A stretch of DNA of 64,000 bases from CAZHFA01 sp964534945. GTDB taxonomy: Bacteria; Bdellovibrionota_C; UBA2361; CAKMMH01. The notes beneath the pieces are model-generated. The model saw only the letters and a program-made list of their open reading frames with translations, did no database searches and was not told the origin of the DNA. Shown piece after piece: positions 25,240-34,478 of this stretch. Location: contig CAZHSB010000001.1 of the NCBI GenBank assembly GCA_964534945.1, positions 1-64,000 of the forward strand, in the 5' to 3' direction. Position numbers and translations under genes: made by a program. Within the stretch, counting starts at the first letter, position 1; each line of letters begins with the position of its first letter.

Positions 25240-26529
25240 ATGAAATTGCTTGATAGATATATTTTAAAAGAAGTTTTATCTTGTTTCATGATTAGTTTGC
25301 TTTCTTTTACAGCTATACTTTTGACTGTTAGGCTCATTCAACTTACTTCTTTAATAGTTAATAAAGGTTTAGTTTTCTCACAAATTGCAACTATTTTTAT
25401 AGCAATAATTCCAACTTTTTTAGAAATTGCTATTCCAATGTCTGCTCTTTTAGGGGTTATGTTGGCATTCGCTAGACTCTCTGGAGACTCTGAGATTATC
25501 GTAATGCGCGCAAGTGGAATCAGTCTTATCTCTCTAAGTAAATCAATCTTCTTTTTTGGCTTTATCGTTTCTATTGTTGGACTTTTTATATCTATTTACT
25601 TAAGCCCTTGGGGAAATAGAAAATTATCAACAGTACTATATGAAATTGCTAGATCTAAAAGTACAGCTGGACTTGATGAGGCGATGTTTAATAAACTAGG
25701 AAAACTTACTGTGTATGCAGAAAATATAAATCATACGACAGGAAATTTAAAACATGTAATTATTCAAGACGATAGATCAGAGCAAAAAAAGTTTGTGATA
25801 TCATCATCGGGACAAATTATTTCAGATGATGCAAATCAACGAATAGTTATAAAATTACAAAATGGAGATATACATGAACAAGACAAAAAGAATTATGATA
25901 TCACCCACTTTGATACAAATAGAATTGTCTTAAGCGCGGATCAAATATATGATCCCGATGCAAAAATCCAAGGAAGAGAAAGCAAAAAAATGTCTTTGGA
26001 AGAGTTAGAAAAACAAAAAGAAGAATATTTAAAATCATTTGCATTATTCAAAAAAACTGCTGATGTACAAGATTTTAAAATTGAAGAAGAAACGATGATC
26101 CCCCTACTCCCTGAGGTCGAAGTCATAGATGAAGAAATTCCTCTAAAAGAGTTAACAAAGAGAATCGCAAGATTGGATCTCGAGTCGGGAAAAAGATTTT
26201 CTATGCCGCTTGCATGTTTAATTTTAGCGCTTGTAGCAATGCCCCTTGGAATTCAACCACCAAGGGCACAAAAAGCTTGGGGCGCAGGACTTTCATCAAT
26301 AATCGGACTTTTGGTATTTATAACTTATTTTGGTATTTTATCCATTGGAATGGCAATCGCAGAAAAGGGTTCGATGAATCCTTATGTAGCACTTTGGATG
26401 CCCAATATTATTATGGGGGCCTTTACTGCAATATTATTAGAAAAGATGAACTCAGAAAAATGGCAATCAACAGCTCATTTTATAGAATCAGTTGGAACAT
26501 TTTTTAAAAAAATCAAAAAGGAAAAATAA
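25240..26529 (+). CDS. lptF: LPS export permease LptF
   Basis: LptF and LptG form the inner-membrane permease of the LptB2FG exporter that pulls LPS out of the membrane. The product has the YjgP/YjgQ layout: three N-terminal membrane helices (residues about 10-120, including AIPMSALLGVMLAFARLSGDSEI and VMRASGISLISL), a periplasmic beta-jellyroll, and three C-terminal helices (MPLACLILALVAMPLGIQPP). A charged Glu/Lys-rich insert (about residues 245-310) makes it longer than usual. The ATG at 25240 begins the family's MKLLDRYILKE; the longer frame from 25171 runs through the rpsU terminator. lptG follows after 11 bases. Confidence 0.93.
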   Translation: MKLLDRYILKEVLSCFMISLLSFTAILLTVRLIQLTSLIVNKGLVFSQIATIFIAIIPTFLEIAIPMSALLGVMLAFARLSGDSEIIVMRASGISLISLSKSIFFFGFIVSIVGLFISIYLSPWGNRKLSTVLYEIARSKSTAGLDEAMFNKLGKLTVYAENINHTTGNLKHVIIQDDRSEQKKFVISSSGQIISDDANQRIVIKLQNGDIHEQDKKNYDITHFDTNRIVLSADQIYDPDAKIQGRESKKMSLEELEKQKEEYLKSFALFKKTADVQDFKIEEETMIPLLPEVEVIDEEIPLKELTKRIARLDLESGKRFSMPLACLILALVAMPLGIQPPRAQKAWGAGLSSIIGLLVFITYFGILSIGMAIAEKGSMNPYVALWMPNIIMGAFTAILLEKMNSEKWQSTAHFIESVGTFFKKIKKEK

Positions 26530-26540
26530 ATTTTTAGTTT

Positions 26541-27644
26541 ATGAAAATTATACATAAATATTTATTAAAACATTTTTTAAAAACGCTTGGGCTTATGCTG
26601 GCGGCTTTGACAACTTTATTTTTGCTTTTTGATTTTTTTGAAAAAATTGATAAATTTTCTTCCGCAACAGATCCTGTTGTTTCAACATTATCTTATTTCA
26701 TTTTCAAGATTCCCTATATGGTAAGTATTATGCTTCCTCTTTCAATTCTTTTTTCAGCAATGATTTCTATTGGGCTACTAGCAAAAAATTCTGAGCTTAC
26801 CGCTATGAGAGCTAGTGGATTAAAATTATTTTGGCTTATGAAGCCAATTTTTTTTACAACTTTTTTATTATCAATTTTTTCATTATTTTTAAACGAAACA
26901 CTAGTTCCCTGGACAACATCTCAATCACGAGAAATTTATAATATTGACGTGAGGAAAAAAGATAAAACAGGTGGATATAGTCAAGAAAACTTATGGTGGA
27001 GAAATAAGAATGAAATTTATTCTGCAGATTTTTTTGATTCAAGAACAAAGCGATTAAACAATATTTCTAAATATATCATAAATGATGATTTTAAAGTTTT
27101 AAAAAGAATTGATGCAGAAAAAGCAGAATGGATAAATCCATCATTAAAATGGTCAATGGATAATGTAAAAGAATATACTTTTATTGAAACTCCACAAAAA
27201 ACTTATGATTTCAAATTATCAAAGTACAAATCGATTCCGATGCTTATTGATGAAACACCTGAAGATTTTTATAAAGCCAAGAAAGATCCTTTTTCCATGA
27301 GTTATTTCGAATTGCGAAATTTTATGGATAATCAAGAAAAAACTGGTTTGTCCATAAAAGGCTTTGAAGCTGATTTATATTCAAAGATTTCTTTTCCTTT
27401 TGTTTGCCTAGTTATTTGTGCAATCGCAATTCCGTTTGCGCTAAAGCCTGCAAGATCTGGAAGCCTTGCAAATAGTATATTGGCAGGATTCACAATTGGT
27501 TTTATATATTTTGCGGTACATTCCCTAAGTGTCGCAATGGGACGAGCGGAGCTTTTTCCAACGATGCTTTCTGCTTGGATTGCAAATATTTTAATGGGAT
27601 TAATAGCCATTATCTTAAATATTGGCGCAGAAGATCCTTCGTAA
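26541..27644 (+). CDS. lptG: LPS export permease LptG
   Basis: The second YjgP/YjgQ permease subunit, 367 residues. It starts with MKIIHKYLLKHFLKTLGLML, has a DFFEKIDKF motif after the first helix, IMLPLSILFSAMISIGLLAK and LTAMRASGLKLF in helices 2-3, a periplasmic domain, and C-terminal FPFVCLVICAIAIPFALKPA. Typical length. Together with lptF it implies an LPS-containing outer membrane; lptB, lptC, lptA and lptD are not in the window. It converges with ntrY with only 5 bases between stops. Confidence 0.93.
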   Translation: MKIIHKYLLKHFLKTLGLMLAALTTLFLLFDFFEKIDKFSSATDPVVSTLSYFIFKIPYMVSIMLPLSILFSAMISIGLLAKNSELTAMRASGLKLFWLMKPIFFTTFLLSIFSLFLNETLVPWTTSQSREIYNIDVRKKDKTGGYSQENLWWRNKNEIYSADFFDSRTKRLNNISKYIINDDFKVLKRIDAEKAEWINPSLKWSMDNVKEYTFIETPQKTYDFKLSKYKSIPMLIDETPEDFYKAKKDPFSMSYFELRNFMDNQEKTGLSIKGFEADLYSKISFPFVCLVICAIAIPFALKPARSGSLANSILAGFTIGFIYFAVHSLSVAMGRAELFPTMLSAWIANILMGLIAIILNIGAEDPS

Positions 27645-27649
27645 AAGTA

Positions 27650-29869
27650 TCATTTAGCTATATTTCCCCTTATAGTTCCTCTTACACCTGACTGACTTAC
27701 TGGTAAAGTAATAATGAATTTTGCTCCTCGTGGTTTATTATCAAAAGTTCGAATTCTTCCCCTATGATCTGATATGACAGATGTTACAATTGCCAACCCC
27801 AATCCTGTCCCAGAAGCTTTTGTCGTAAAATATGGTTCGAAAATCCGTGTTTTGTCGATGTCCGTAATCCCAGGACCATTATCAGCAACTTCTATCGAAA
27901 ATGATTTTTTCTTCTTTAAATAATATAGTTTTAAAAAAATTTGAGGATCTTCTACCTTCGCATTCCTTAAAGCCTGCATAGCATTTTCAAATAAATTTAA
28001 AAACACCAATCTCATTTGTCCTGTATCTATAGAAACCTCCAATTCATCTTCATCAAAAACCGATGAAAAATTTATATCTTCATTATTTTCAGAAAACGAT
28101 GTGATAACATCTTTTAGAAAAGATATTATATCCGTTTTCTCAAATGATGATGTCGGCATTCTAGCAAAATTGGAAAATTCATCTATCAATCTTTTTATAA
28201 TATCTACTTGATCAACTATCATTTGAGATGATTCGTTATAAAGTTCAGGAAGGTTATTTTGCCTCGCACTTCTTTGAATCCTTTGAGCAGAAAGTTTTAT
28301 TGGAGTAAGTGGATTTTTTATTTCATGTGCTATACGCCTTGCCACTTCTCGCCATGCAGCCATTTTTTGCGCATGAGATAAATCTGTAATATCATCAAAA
28401 ATCAAAACACTCCCTAATGTATCCCCAGAGCTATCTATAATTACCCCTGCAGTACAAACTAATTGGTACTCCCTACCTTCTATTCTGATTGTAAATTCCA
28501 AATCTGCCATTCCAGTATTAAATTCATCAAATATTAAAGATGAATCATTCAACAGCCCCTCTAATTTTATAGCAATAGCCTTATCAAAAATATCATGTAA
28601 TGATTGTTTGCCTGCATGTTCACCACTTGGAATATTAAAAATATCAGAAGCAGCAGAGTTAACGGCAACTAATTTTTTATCCTTATTTAAGGTTATAACT
28701 CCCACTGCCAAATTGGATAAAACAGTTTCCATAAAAAGTCTATGACGTTCCGTCTCATTCTTTGATTGTTTCAAATCAGAGATCATTGTGTTAAATGAAC
28801 GGCTCAAGTACGAAAGCTCATCATCTCCCACAACCTTGATAACATAGTCATAATCTCCTAAGGCTACAGCTTTCGTCGCATTTGCTAATTTTTCAATAGG
28901 AACAGTTATGTCTTTCGCAATGTAAAATGCAATCCATATTGCTCCAAATAAAATTAGCATTGTTATCATCGCCAACGTCAAAAGATAACCTGATCTCATT
29001 GGGTTTTTATGAAACATTAAGTTTTCATACGTTTTATAAGAATCTTCAATTTGAATTAACGATTTGTTGATTACGCTATCGACATAACCTGTAAGAATCA
29101 GAGTCAATTTCTCTTGATTAATTATCAATGGATAATAAAGCCTTATAAGTTGATTTTCCTGCATCGCCTTAAAAACGACTTTAGATTTTCCTTTTCTATT
29201 GACCTCTCTCAATGATTCACTGTTTAATGACATATTACATTTAGAAATTTCATCTTGCACATTTACAATTTTTTCGCCTACCTCATTAATAATTGCGATG
29301 TTACAAATAAAATATCTATTTCTTTCATCATTTAGTGATTTTTCTAGATTTTTTTTGTTTTTTAATCCAATTGATAAAATGGTCTTATCTAAAATTTTTG
29401 CTATCTTTTTATATCTTCTTTCAACTAATTTATAATAATTCTTGGCGACATCATCTGCTCCAGAAATTGCCTCTAAAACATTTTTAGAAAATATTTCTTC
29501 CATTGAACGCGTTAGCATTCCACTAGCTAATATGAAAATAATTACTGTCGGAACTAACGTTAATCCAACAAATGCAAAGATTAGCTTTCCTTTTAATTTT
29601 GAACCTAATATATTACGTTTTCTATCAAAAACTAACTTTATTATATTTCTGGCGACTAAAAATATGAAAACAAATAAAAGGGCAATATTAAGATTTATAA
29701 GAATGAAGAAAGTAAGGTTACTTGTGAAATTTTCAATTTCAAATTCAGGAGGACGTTGCCAATAAATTATTAAAGCCAACAAAGATGCGACAAGTACAAA
29801 AATTGCCAACCTTAAAGGCATTTCAACTCGTTCCCACCAAACAGCTATCTTTAATCTTTTAGTAACCAT
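27650..29869 (-). CDS. ntrY: NtrY-type membrane sensor histidine kinase
   Basis: The 739-residue product has two or three N-terminal membrane helices (about residues 18-36, 50-73, 95-117), a periplasmic sensor region, another helix (about 295-315), a HAMP segment (DITVPIEKLANATKAVALGD), a PAS domain (LAVGVITLNKDKKLVAVN), a HisKA domain with the phospho-acceptor His at about 515 in HEIKNPLTPIKLSAQRI, and an ATPase domain (LVFLNLFENAMQAL; VADNGPGITD; KASGTGLGLAIV). The HEIKNPLTPIKLSAQR signature is that of NtrY. NtrY regulates nitrogen and envelope or redox responses in alphaproteobacteria with NtrX. No response regulator lies beside it here. Confidence 0.9.
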   Translation of the reverse strand: MVTKRLKIAVWWERVEMPLRLAIFVLVASLLALIIYWQRPPEFEIENFTSNLTFFILINLNIALLFVFIFLVARNIIKLVFDRKRNILGSKLKGKLIFAFVGLTLVPTVIIFILASGMLTRSMEEIFSKNVLEAISGADDVAKNYYKLVERRYKKIAKILDKTILSIGLKNKKNLEKSLNDERNRYFICNIAIINEVGEKIVNVQDEISKCNMSLNSESLREVNRKGKSKVVFKAMQENQLIRLYYPLIINQEKLTLILTGYVDSVINKSLIQIEDSYKTYENLMFHKNPMRSGYLLTLAMITMLILFGAIWIAFYIAKDITVPIEKLANATKAVALGDYDYVIKVVGDDELSYLSRSFNTMISDLKQSKNETERHRLFMETVLSNLAVGVITLNKDKKLVAVNSAASDIFNIPSGEHAGKQSLHDIFDKAIAIKLEGLLNDSSLIFDEFNTGMADLEFTIRIEGREYQLVCTAGVIIDSSGDTLGSVLIFDDITDLSHAQKMAAWREVARRIAHEIKNPLTPIKLSAQRIQRSARQNNLPELYNESSQMIVDQVDIIKRLIDEFSNFARMPTSSFEKTDIISFLKDVITSFSENNEDINFSSVFDEDELEVSIDTGQMRLVFLNLFENAMQALRNAKVEDPQIFLKLYYLKKKKSFSIEVADNGPGITDIDKTRIFEPYFTTKASGTGLGLAIVTSVISDHRGRIRTFDNKPRGAKFIITLPVSQSGVRGTIRGNIAK

Positions 29870-29878
29870 AAAATTTAT

Positions 29879-30955
29879 TTAAATAAAAGACGCTTGACCA
29901 TTATACTCTAAACCAAGATGATTATATCCTTTTTCGGTAACCACTCTTCCACGCTTTGTCCTTGCTAAGAACCCCTCCTGCAACAGGTAAGGTTCATACA
30001 CATCTTCTATAGTGTCTTTTTCTTCTCCAATAGCAGAAGAAATTGTATCAATACCGACAGGACCACCAGAAAATTTATCAATAATTGTCCTTAGAATTAA
30101 TCTATCCATATCATCAAGTCCCAATGAATCAATTTGAAGAAAGTCGAGCGATTCTTTTGAGATCATTTTACCAATTGAATCACAATCCTTTGTCTGCGCA
30201 TAATCTCTAACTCTTTTTAACAACTTATTTGCGATTCTCGGAGTTCCACGAGAACGTTTGGCGATTTCTAGTGCCCCATCATCATCGATTTGAAGATTTA
30301 AAATCTTTGCTGATCTTAAAATTATTTTCTTTAATTCTTCAACCTCATAAAAATCAAGCCTTAAGACAAGCCCAAAACGATCTCGAAGCGGTGATGTTAA
30401 AAGCCCCGTCCTTGTTGTGGCACCAATAAGAGTAAAAGGTTTTAAATCAATTTTTATTGATTTTGCGGCAGGACCATTTCCTATCATTATGTCTATTTCA
30501 AAATCTTCCATTGCAGGATATAAAACTTCTTCTACGACTCTAGGCATTCTATGAATTTCATCTATAAACAAAATATCCCTAGGATTAAGTGTTGTTAAGA
30601 TAGCCGCCAAATCTCCTGGCTTTTCTATCACAGGACCAGAAGTTGCCTTAAAACCGACTCCAAGTTCTCCCGCTATTAATCTTGCCATTGAAGTTTTGCC
30701 AAGCCCAGGAGGTCCATGAAATAAAATATGATCAAGAACATCTCCTCTTTTCAAAGTGGCACTGCAAGCAATTTTTACAGCCTCTTTAACCCTTTCCTGC
30801 CCTATATAATCCAAAAAAGCATTTGGCCTTAATGATTTTATTTCTATTCCATCTTGAGATTCAGAATCTTCATTTGCAAGAAGTGAAAGCCCTGTCCAGC
30901 ATTGCATATCTTCATTATTTGGAACGATTGTTTTTCTTGTATGATCTACGGGCAT
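29879..30955 (-). CDS. ruvB: Holliday junction branch migration ATPase RuvB
   Basis: RuvB is the hexameric motor that drives Holliday-junction migration with RuvA. The protein shows LRPNAFLDYIGQERVKEAVK, Walker A GPPGLGKTSMARLIAGELG, Walker B FIDEIHRMPRVVEEVLYPAM, sensor GATTRTGLLTSPLRDRFG and the C-terminal winged helix (EDVYEPYLLQEGFLARTKRG). A short N-terminal extension of about 30 residues precedes the usual start. ruvA and ruvC are not adjacent. ntrY follows with a 9-base gap, so both may be cotranscribed. Confidence 0.96.
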   Translation of the reverse strand: MPVDHTRKTIVPNNEDMQCWTGLSLLANEDSESQDGIEIKSLRPNAFLDYIGQERVKEAVKIACSATLKRGDVLDHILFHGPPGLGKTSMARLIAGELGVGFKATSGPVIEKPGDLAAILTTLNPRDILFIDEIHRMPRVVEEVLYPAMEDFEIDIMIGNGPAAKSIKIDLKPFTLIGATTRTGLLTSPLRDRFGLVLRLDFYEVEELKKIILRSAKILNLQIDDDGALEIAKRSRGTPRIANKLLKRVRDYAQTKDCDSIGKMISKESLDFLQIDSLGLDDMDRLILRTIIDKFSGGPVGIDTISSAIGEEKDTIEDVYEPYLLQEGFLARTKRGRVVTEKGYNHLGLEYNGQASFI

Positions 30956-31077
30956 TAAGAACTCTTTTTATTATTTTTATCGTGTTTCATTATAGTTAAT
31001 CCAACGTAGATTGCAAAGAGGAAAACTATCTAAAAAAAATAAAAAAAATAGACAAAATCCCTTTTGGCATTTATTTA

Positions 31078-32301
31078 TTATTTTCCAAAAATCTTTTTTG
31101 ATTCTATTATTGCATCGACTAGCGCATCGATATCTTCCTTATCACTATACACTCCAAAGCTAATTCGACATGTAGCATCTATATTTAATGAGTTTAAAAG
31201 TGGCATGGCACAATGGAAACCCGACCGAATCTGCACCCCAAAAGAATCTGCAATACTTGAAAAATCATGTGGATGAACGTTATCAATATTAAATGAAATA
31301 ACTGATGATTTATTTTTCCCTGTACGTTCAGAGTAAATAGTTAATTCATCTAATTTATAAAGTTCTTCTATAGCATAAAGAAAAATACTCTTTTCATGCT
31401 CTTTAATTGATTCAAGACCTATTTTTTCAACAAAATCTATTGCCGTGCCTAACGCTATTGCCTCACCAATTGCAGGCGTTCCTGCCTCAAATTTGTGTGG
31501 AGCTTTTGCATACGTTGCATATTCTTTAGTAACAGTTTCTATCATTTCTCCGCCGCCTTGAAATGGTTGCATCTTTTCTAAAAGATGTTCTTTCCCATAC
31601 AAAACGCCAATTCCCGTTGGGCCATAAATTTTATGTCCGCTAAAGCATAAAAAATCTGGATCTATTTTTTGTATATCAATTTTAAAATGCGAAACAAACT
31701 GAGCGGCATCAAGCAATGTTAATGCCCCACATTCTTTTGCAGTCTTTATAATTTCTTCTATAGGGAAAATCGTACCAAGTACATTTGACAGCATCGTCAT
31801 CGCAACTAATTTAGGAGAATACTTTTTTATTTTTTTTAAATAATCATCTAAATCAAAATTATACTTATCATCTAAATTTACAAATATTAACTTTAAATTT
31901 TTTCTTTTGGCAAGCATTTGCCAAGGGATTAAATTGCTGTGGTGTTCTGCTATAGAAAGGAGTATTACATCTCCTTCTTGAAAATAATTTTCAAGAGCAT
32001 AAGAAACTAAATTTATCGATTCTGTAGTTCCCCTAGTAAAAACAACTGAATTTTTAGTTTTAGCATTAATAAATTTCGAAACTTTTTCCCGTGAATCTTC
32101 GTAATATTTTGTAGCAATAGCACTCAAATCGTAAGCACCTCGTTGAATATTTGAATATTCTTTTGAATAAAAATCTAAAAGCCTTTTGATAACGCACGTT
32201 GGTTTTTGCGTACTTGCTGCAGAATCTAAAAAAGAAAGTCGTTTAGAAAAATTATCAAAAATTGGAAAATCTTTTCTTATCGCATTGCCTAACATTCTCA
32301 T
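31078..32301 (-). CDS. sufS: Group II cysteine desulfurase, SufS type
   Basis: A PLP enzyme that takes sulfur from cysteine for Fe-S cluster assembly. The pattern is SufS/CsdA: FLDSAASTQKP, VVFTRGTTESINLV, EHHSNLIPWQ, the PLP Lys in FSGHKIYGPTGIGVLYG, and the catalytic Cys in the C-terminal motif RSGFHCAMPLL (SufS RAGHHCAQP). The ATG at 32301 is chosen, preceded by AGGTGA. No other suf gene is next to it; SufBCDE would be expected elsewhere, so the symbol follows the subfamily and not the context. Confidence 0.88.
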   Translation of the reverse strand: MRMLGNAIRKDFPIFDNFSKRLSFLDSAASTQKPTCVIKRLLDFYSKEYSNIQRGAYDLSAIATKYYEDSREKVSKFINAKTKNSVVFTRGTTESINLVSYALENYFQEGDVILLSIAEHHSNLIPWQMLAKRKNLKLIFVNLDDKYNFDLDDYLKKIKKYSPKLVAMTMLSNVLGTIFPIEEIIKTAKECGALTLLDAAQFVSHFKIDIQKIDPDFLCFSGHKIYGPTGIGVLYGKEHLLEKMQPFQGGGEMIETVTKEYATYAKAPHKFEAGTPAIGEAIALGTAIDFVEKIGLESIKEHEKSIFLYAIEELYKLDELTIYSERTGKNKSSVISFNIDNVHPHDFSSIADSFGVQIRSGFHCAMPLLNSLNIDATCRISFGVYSDKEDIDALVDAIIESKKIFGK

Positions 32302-32398
32302 ATTCACCTAAGTTAAATTATTAATCTATTGTCTTTAAATTTTTATTCTGTTAAAATTTTAACGTTTGTTTTAAAGGTTTATTTTATATTATATTTTC

Positions 32399-33334
32399 AT
32401 GAATTACTATAAAACTATAAATAATAGTTTGGTTGAAAAAAAAGGATATTTGTGCGCCATATTAGGGCTAGTTGTTATTTTCATATGTTGGATTTCCCTT
32501 GATTTGTCGTCTAATTATTACAAGACATCTATTAGTTTTGAGCTTTTAAAAGATGCATTAAATGAAAAACAACATGATAGAGCCACTGAGATAAGTGTTT
32601 CTCATTTAGATCCTAGTTTTAGCATAAAAATAATGAAAAGAATTTTTCCATCTTATTCAAATTTGCATTATTCCCTTCCAGCTACTTACCACTATAAAAT
32701 ATTTGGAATAGAAAGTCTTATTGATAAAAATGATTTAAACGGAGCAAAGGATAATTTAAAAATAGTAAAAAAAGCATTAAAAAGTTATGGATTTTTAGAA
32801 AACACTACCGTGCTAGGATCTCTTGAAACTATCGAAAAGCAAATAAAAACATTGCAATTAGAAAACAAAAATTTCTCTGAATATAAAACTTATTTAGAAG
32901 ATTTAGAAGCAAAGAAAATACGAATATTAAGACGTCATTCATTATTAGCAGATGAGTTTGGAATATTTTTATCATTAAGCCCAAATTATAAAAAAGGCAC
33001 AGAGCTAAAAACATATTCAAAAGGTGTGCTTTATGGACTTCCTGTTTTGAAAGATTTACAAGATGACATTTCATCGCTTCCGATATTAAAAGAGGAGTTA
33101 GATAAGATTGGCGGAGAAGTTAATATCGAAGCACAAAACGCTTATGAAGTTTTTGCAGGTCGTGTTTTATCAATACGAGAAGCAAGTAAAAAAATGAGAA
33201 AAAATTTTGATGAAGTAACTTCAAATATAAAACTTACAAAAAACGAAAAATCTGCCACAAAAAAATCAATTGAAGCTTTAAAAAAATCACTTAACACTAA
33301 TATAGAGAAATTAATATTATCAATAAATAGCTGA
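32399..33334 (+). CDS. Hypothetical single-span membrane protein with coiled coils
   Basis: No family recognised. There is one N-terminal membrane helix (about residues 17-35, YLCAILGLVVIFICWISL), so most of the 311 residues probably face the periplasm. The rest is rich in Lys, Glu and Leu and predicted helical or coiled-coil (IEKQIKTLQLENKNFSEYKT; LEDLEAKKIRILRRHSLLAD; KKSIEALKKSLNTNIEKLIL). A central region resembles tandem helical repeats. It is divergent from the sufS-type gene and followed by a 508-base non-coding stretch. Confidence 0.6.
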   Translation: MNYYKTINNSLVEKKGYLCAILGLVVIFICWISLDLSSNYYKTSISFELLKDALNEKQHDRATEISVSHLDPSFSIKIMKRIFPSYSNLHYSLPATYHYKIFGIESLIDKNDLNGAKDNLKIVKKALKSYGFLENTTVLGSLETIEKQIKTLQLENKNFSEYKTYLEDLEAKKIRILRRHSLLADEFGIFLSLSPNYKKGTELKTYSKGVLYGLPVLKDLQDDISSLPILKEELDKIGGEVNIEAQNAYEVFAGRVLSIREASKKMRKNFDEVTSNIKLTKNEKSATKKSIEALKKSLNTNIEKLILSINS

Positions 33335-33842
33335 TATTATTGCATTTTGTTTAGAGGTGTAATTTCCATAGAATATTGTTTTAGGTTTTTATATTTTTTT
33401 TATTCAAATGCATTTTTTTCTTGCACTTCGCCTTTTTTTTGATTATAAGTAATAACAATGGTTTTTGAGTCCTTTTTGGTTTTGTTTTTTTTAGTCAGAA
33501 AGTTGCGAGTTCAGACTGGCTTAAGATGTGTGTTTTTAAACTGATTTTTGAGAAGTTTTCATAGTTAGTAAGCCTGTGTGGATTCGCTATTTAATGTTTT
33601 TAGTAAAGTTCTTTACTATTAGGTTCAATATATATCTTGCCTTTAAGTTGACTATAAGTGATTTTAGAAAAGATATATCAAGGATTACATTTCATTAAAT
33701 ATATATATGTTGTTACTATTGTAAGAGGTATTTTTGCAAGATAAGGGTTGTTCACGCTTTTGAAGGTACTTTTTAAGGATACTTTTACAATGATAGCATT
33801 TGTTTGCTTTAAATTTTTATTTTTTATTAAAAAGGAAATTAT
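33335..33842. other. 508-base intergenic region, T-rich on the plus strand, with two inverted repeats
   Basis: I see no convincing protein frame here (the best plus-strand frame, from 33458, is 28 codons without a Shine-Dalgarno). The plus strand is markedly T-rich in its first half. It holds a perfect 8-bp inverted repeat at 33601-33618, and a 9-bp pair ATATATCTT (33630-33638) / AAGATATAT (33670-33678) with a 31-base loop. AAAAAGGAAA at the right end is the Shine-Dalgarno of the next gene. It may be a long 5' leader, an sRNA locus or decayed DNA; signatures of 4.5S, RNase P or tmRNA were not found. Confidence 0.4.
33601..33618. promoter_or_regulatory. Operator-like palindrome TAGTAAAG-TT-CTTTACTA
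   Basis: Two perfect 8-base arms around a 2-base centre, about 225 bases upstream of the start at 33843. The shape is that of a dimeric repressor or activator site. No other copy was noticed in the window. Confidence 0.35.
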
Positions 33843-34133
33843 ATGAAAGGCTGGTCAAATTCTGAGATCCCATCACAAAATCAATATCTTCCAGAAAAAA
33901 AGCTTTTAGCTGCCGTATTACAAAGAGCAATCACTGATTTTGTAAGCGGAGAAGGAGATTTAAAAGAGACTGCTAAAATTTGGATATTAGGAGAAGATCT
34001 TGAAACTCCTCTTACCTTTTCTTTTATTTGTGAAGCATTAGATCTTGATATGCAAACACTTCAACATGCAATCATTTCTCAAGGAGATTGCGAGCATTCA
34101 AATTTAAATAGCATAAAAGAGATCGCTATTTAA
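33843..34133 (+). CDS. Conserved-looking hypothetical protein, 96 residues
   Basis: A soluble small protein beginning with a good Shine-Dalgarno (AAAAAGGAAA). The pattern PEKKLLAAVLQRAITDFVSG, then a short acidic loop, then FSFICEALDLDMQTLQHAI recalls a family of small proteins in alpha- and deltaproteobacteria that ends in a helix-turn-helix-like pair of helices; this recollection is not proven here. No Cys pairs or membrane segments. Its large upstream region with a palindrome suggests regulated expression. It lies upstream of the yacG-like gene with a strong inverted repeat between. Confidence 0.65.
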   Translation: MKGWSNSEIPSQNQYLPEKKLLAAVLQRAITDFVSGEGDLKETAKIWILGEDLETPLTFSFICEALDLDMQTLQHAIISQGDCEHSNLNSIKEIAI

Positions 34134-34148
34134 TTTTCTTTTTTATCA

Positions 34149-34215
34149 AAAATATATAAATTCTAGCAGGGAAAAACAGTTTTCTTGTCATTTTTTGCTA
34201 GAATTTATATATTTT
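34149..34215. repeat. Perfect 20-bp inverted repeat with 27-base spacer
   Basis: The left arm (34149-34168, AAAATATATAAATTCTAGCA) and right arm (34196-34215) are exactly complementary. It lies between the 96-residue gene and the yacG-like gene; its right arm ends 12 bases before the yacG ATG. As RNA it would form a long AU-rich hairpin ending in UUUU, so it could terminate the upstream transcript or control yacG; as DNA it could be a protein site or the remnant of a mobile element. Confidence 0.75.
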
Positions 34216-34227
34216 AAGAACTTTTGT

Positions 34228-34428
34228 ATGAAGTGTCCACATTGTAAAAAAAAGATTATAGAAAGTTGTATTGAAGATTTATCTTGTTTGCCATTTTGTT
34301 CAAAACGTTGCAAATTGTTGGACTTGGGGGCATGGGCAAATGAAGAGTATGTTATTTCATCGTCTGTTGATGAAACATCTATATCGTTAAATGAGACAAA
34401 CCCCACACAACTTAAGAAAGAAGATTAA
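34228..34428 (+). CDS. yacG: DNA gyrase inhibitor YacG-like zinc-finger protein
   Basis: YacG is a small zinc protein that inhibits DNA gyrase in E. coli. The 66-residue product has MKCPHCKKK (CxxC) and LPFCSKRCKLLDLGAWANEEY (CxxxC plus the LxDLGxWxxxxY motif), matching the family. The ATG at 34228 is chosen because the zinc motif begins immediately; an in-frame TTG at 34195 lies within the inverted repeat and would add 11 odd residues. Confidence 0.88.
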   Translation: MKCPHCKKKIIESCIEDLSCLPFCSKRCKLLDLGAWANEEYVISSSVDETSISLNETNPTQLKKED

Positions 34429-34478
34429 TGTTTTTGTAATTTTATTTTCCTTATAGAAAAATTTATTAAAGGCTCCTT

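Noticed and set aside
33335..33842. 4.5S, 6S, tmRNA or RNase P RNA in the long intergenic region
   Set aside because: The conserved sequence blocks of these RNAs were looked for on both strands and not seen.
34149..34215. Insertion-sequence ends
   Set aside because: No transposase frame, no target-site duplication and only 27 bases between the arms.
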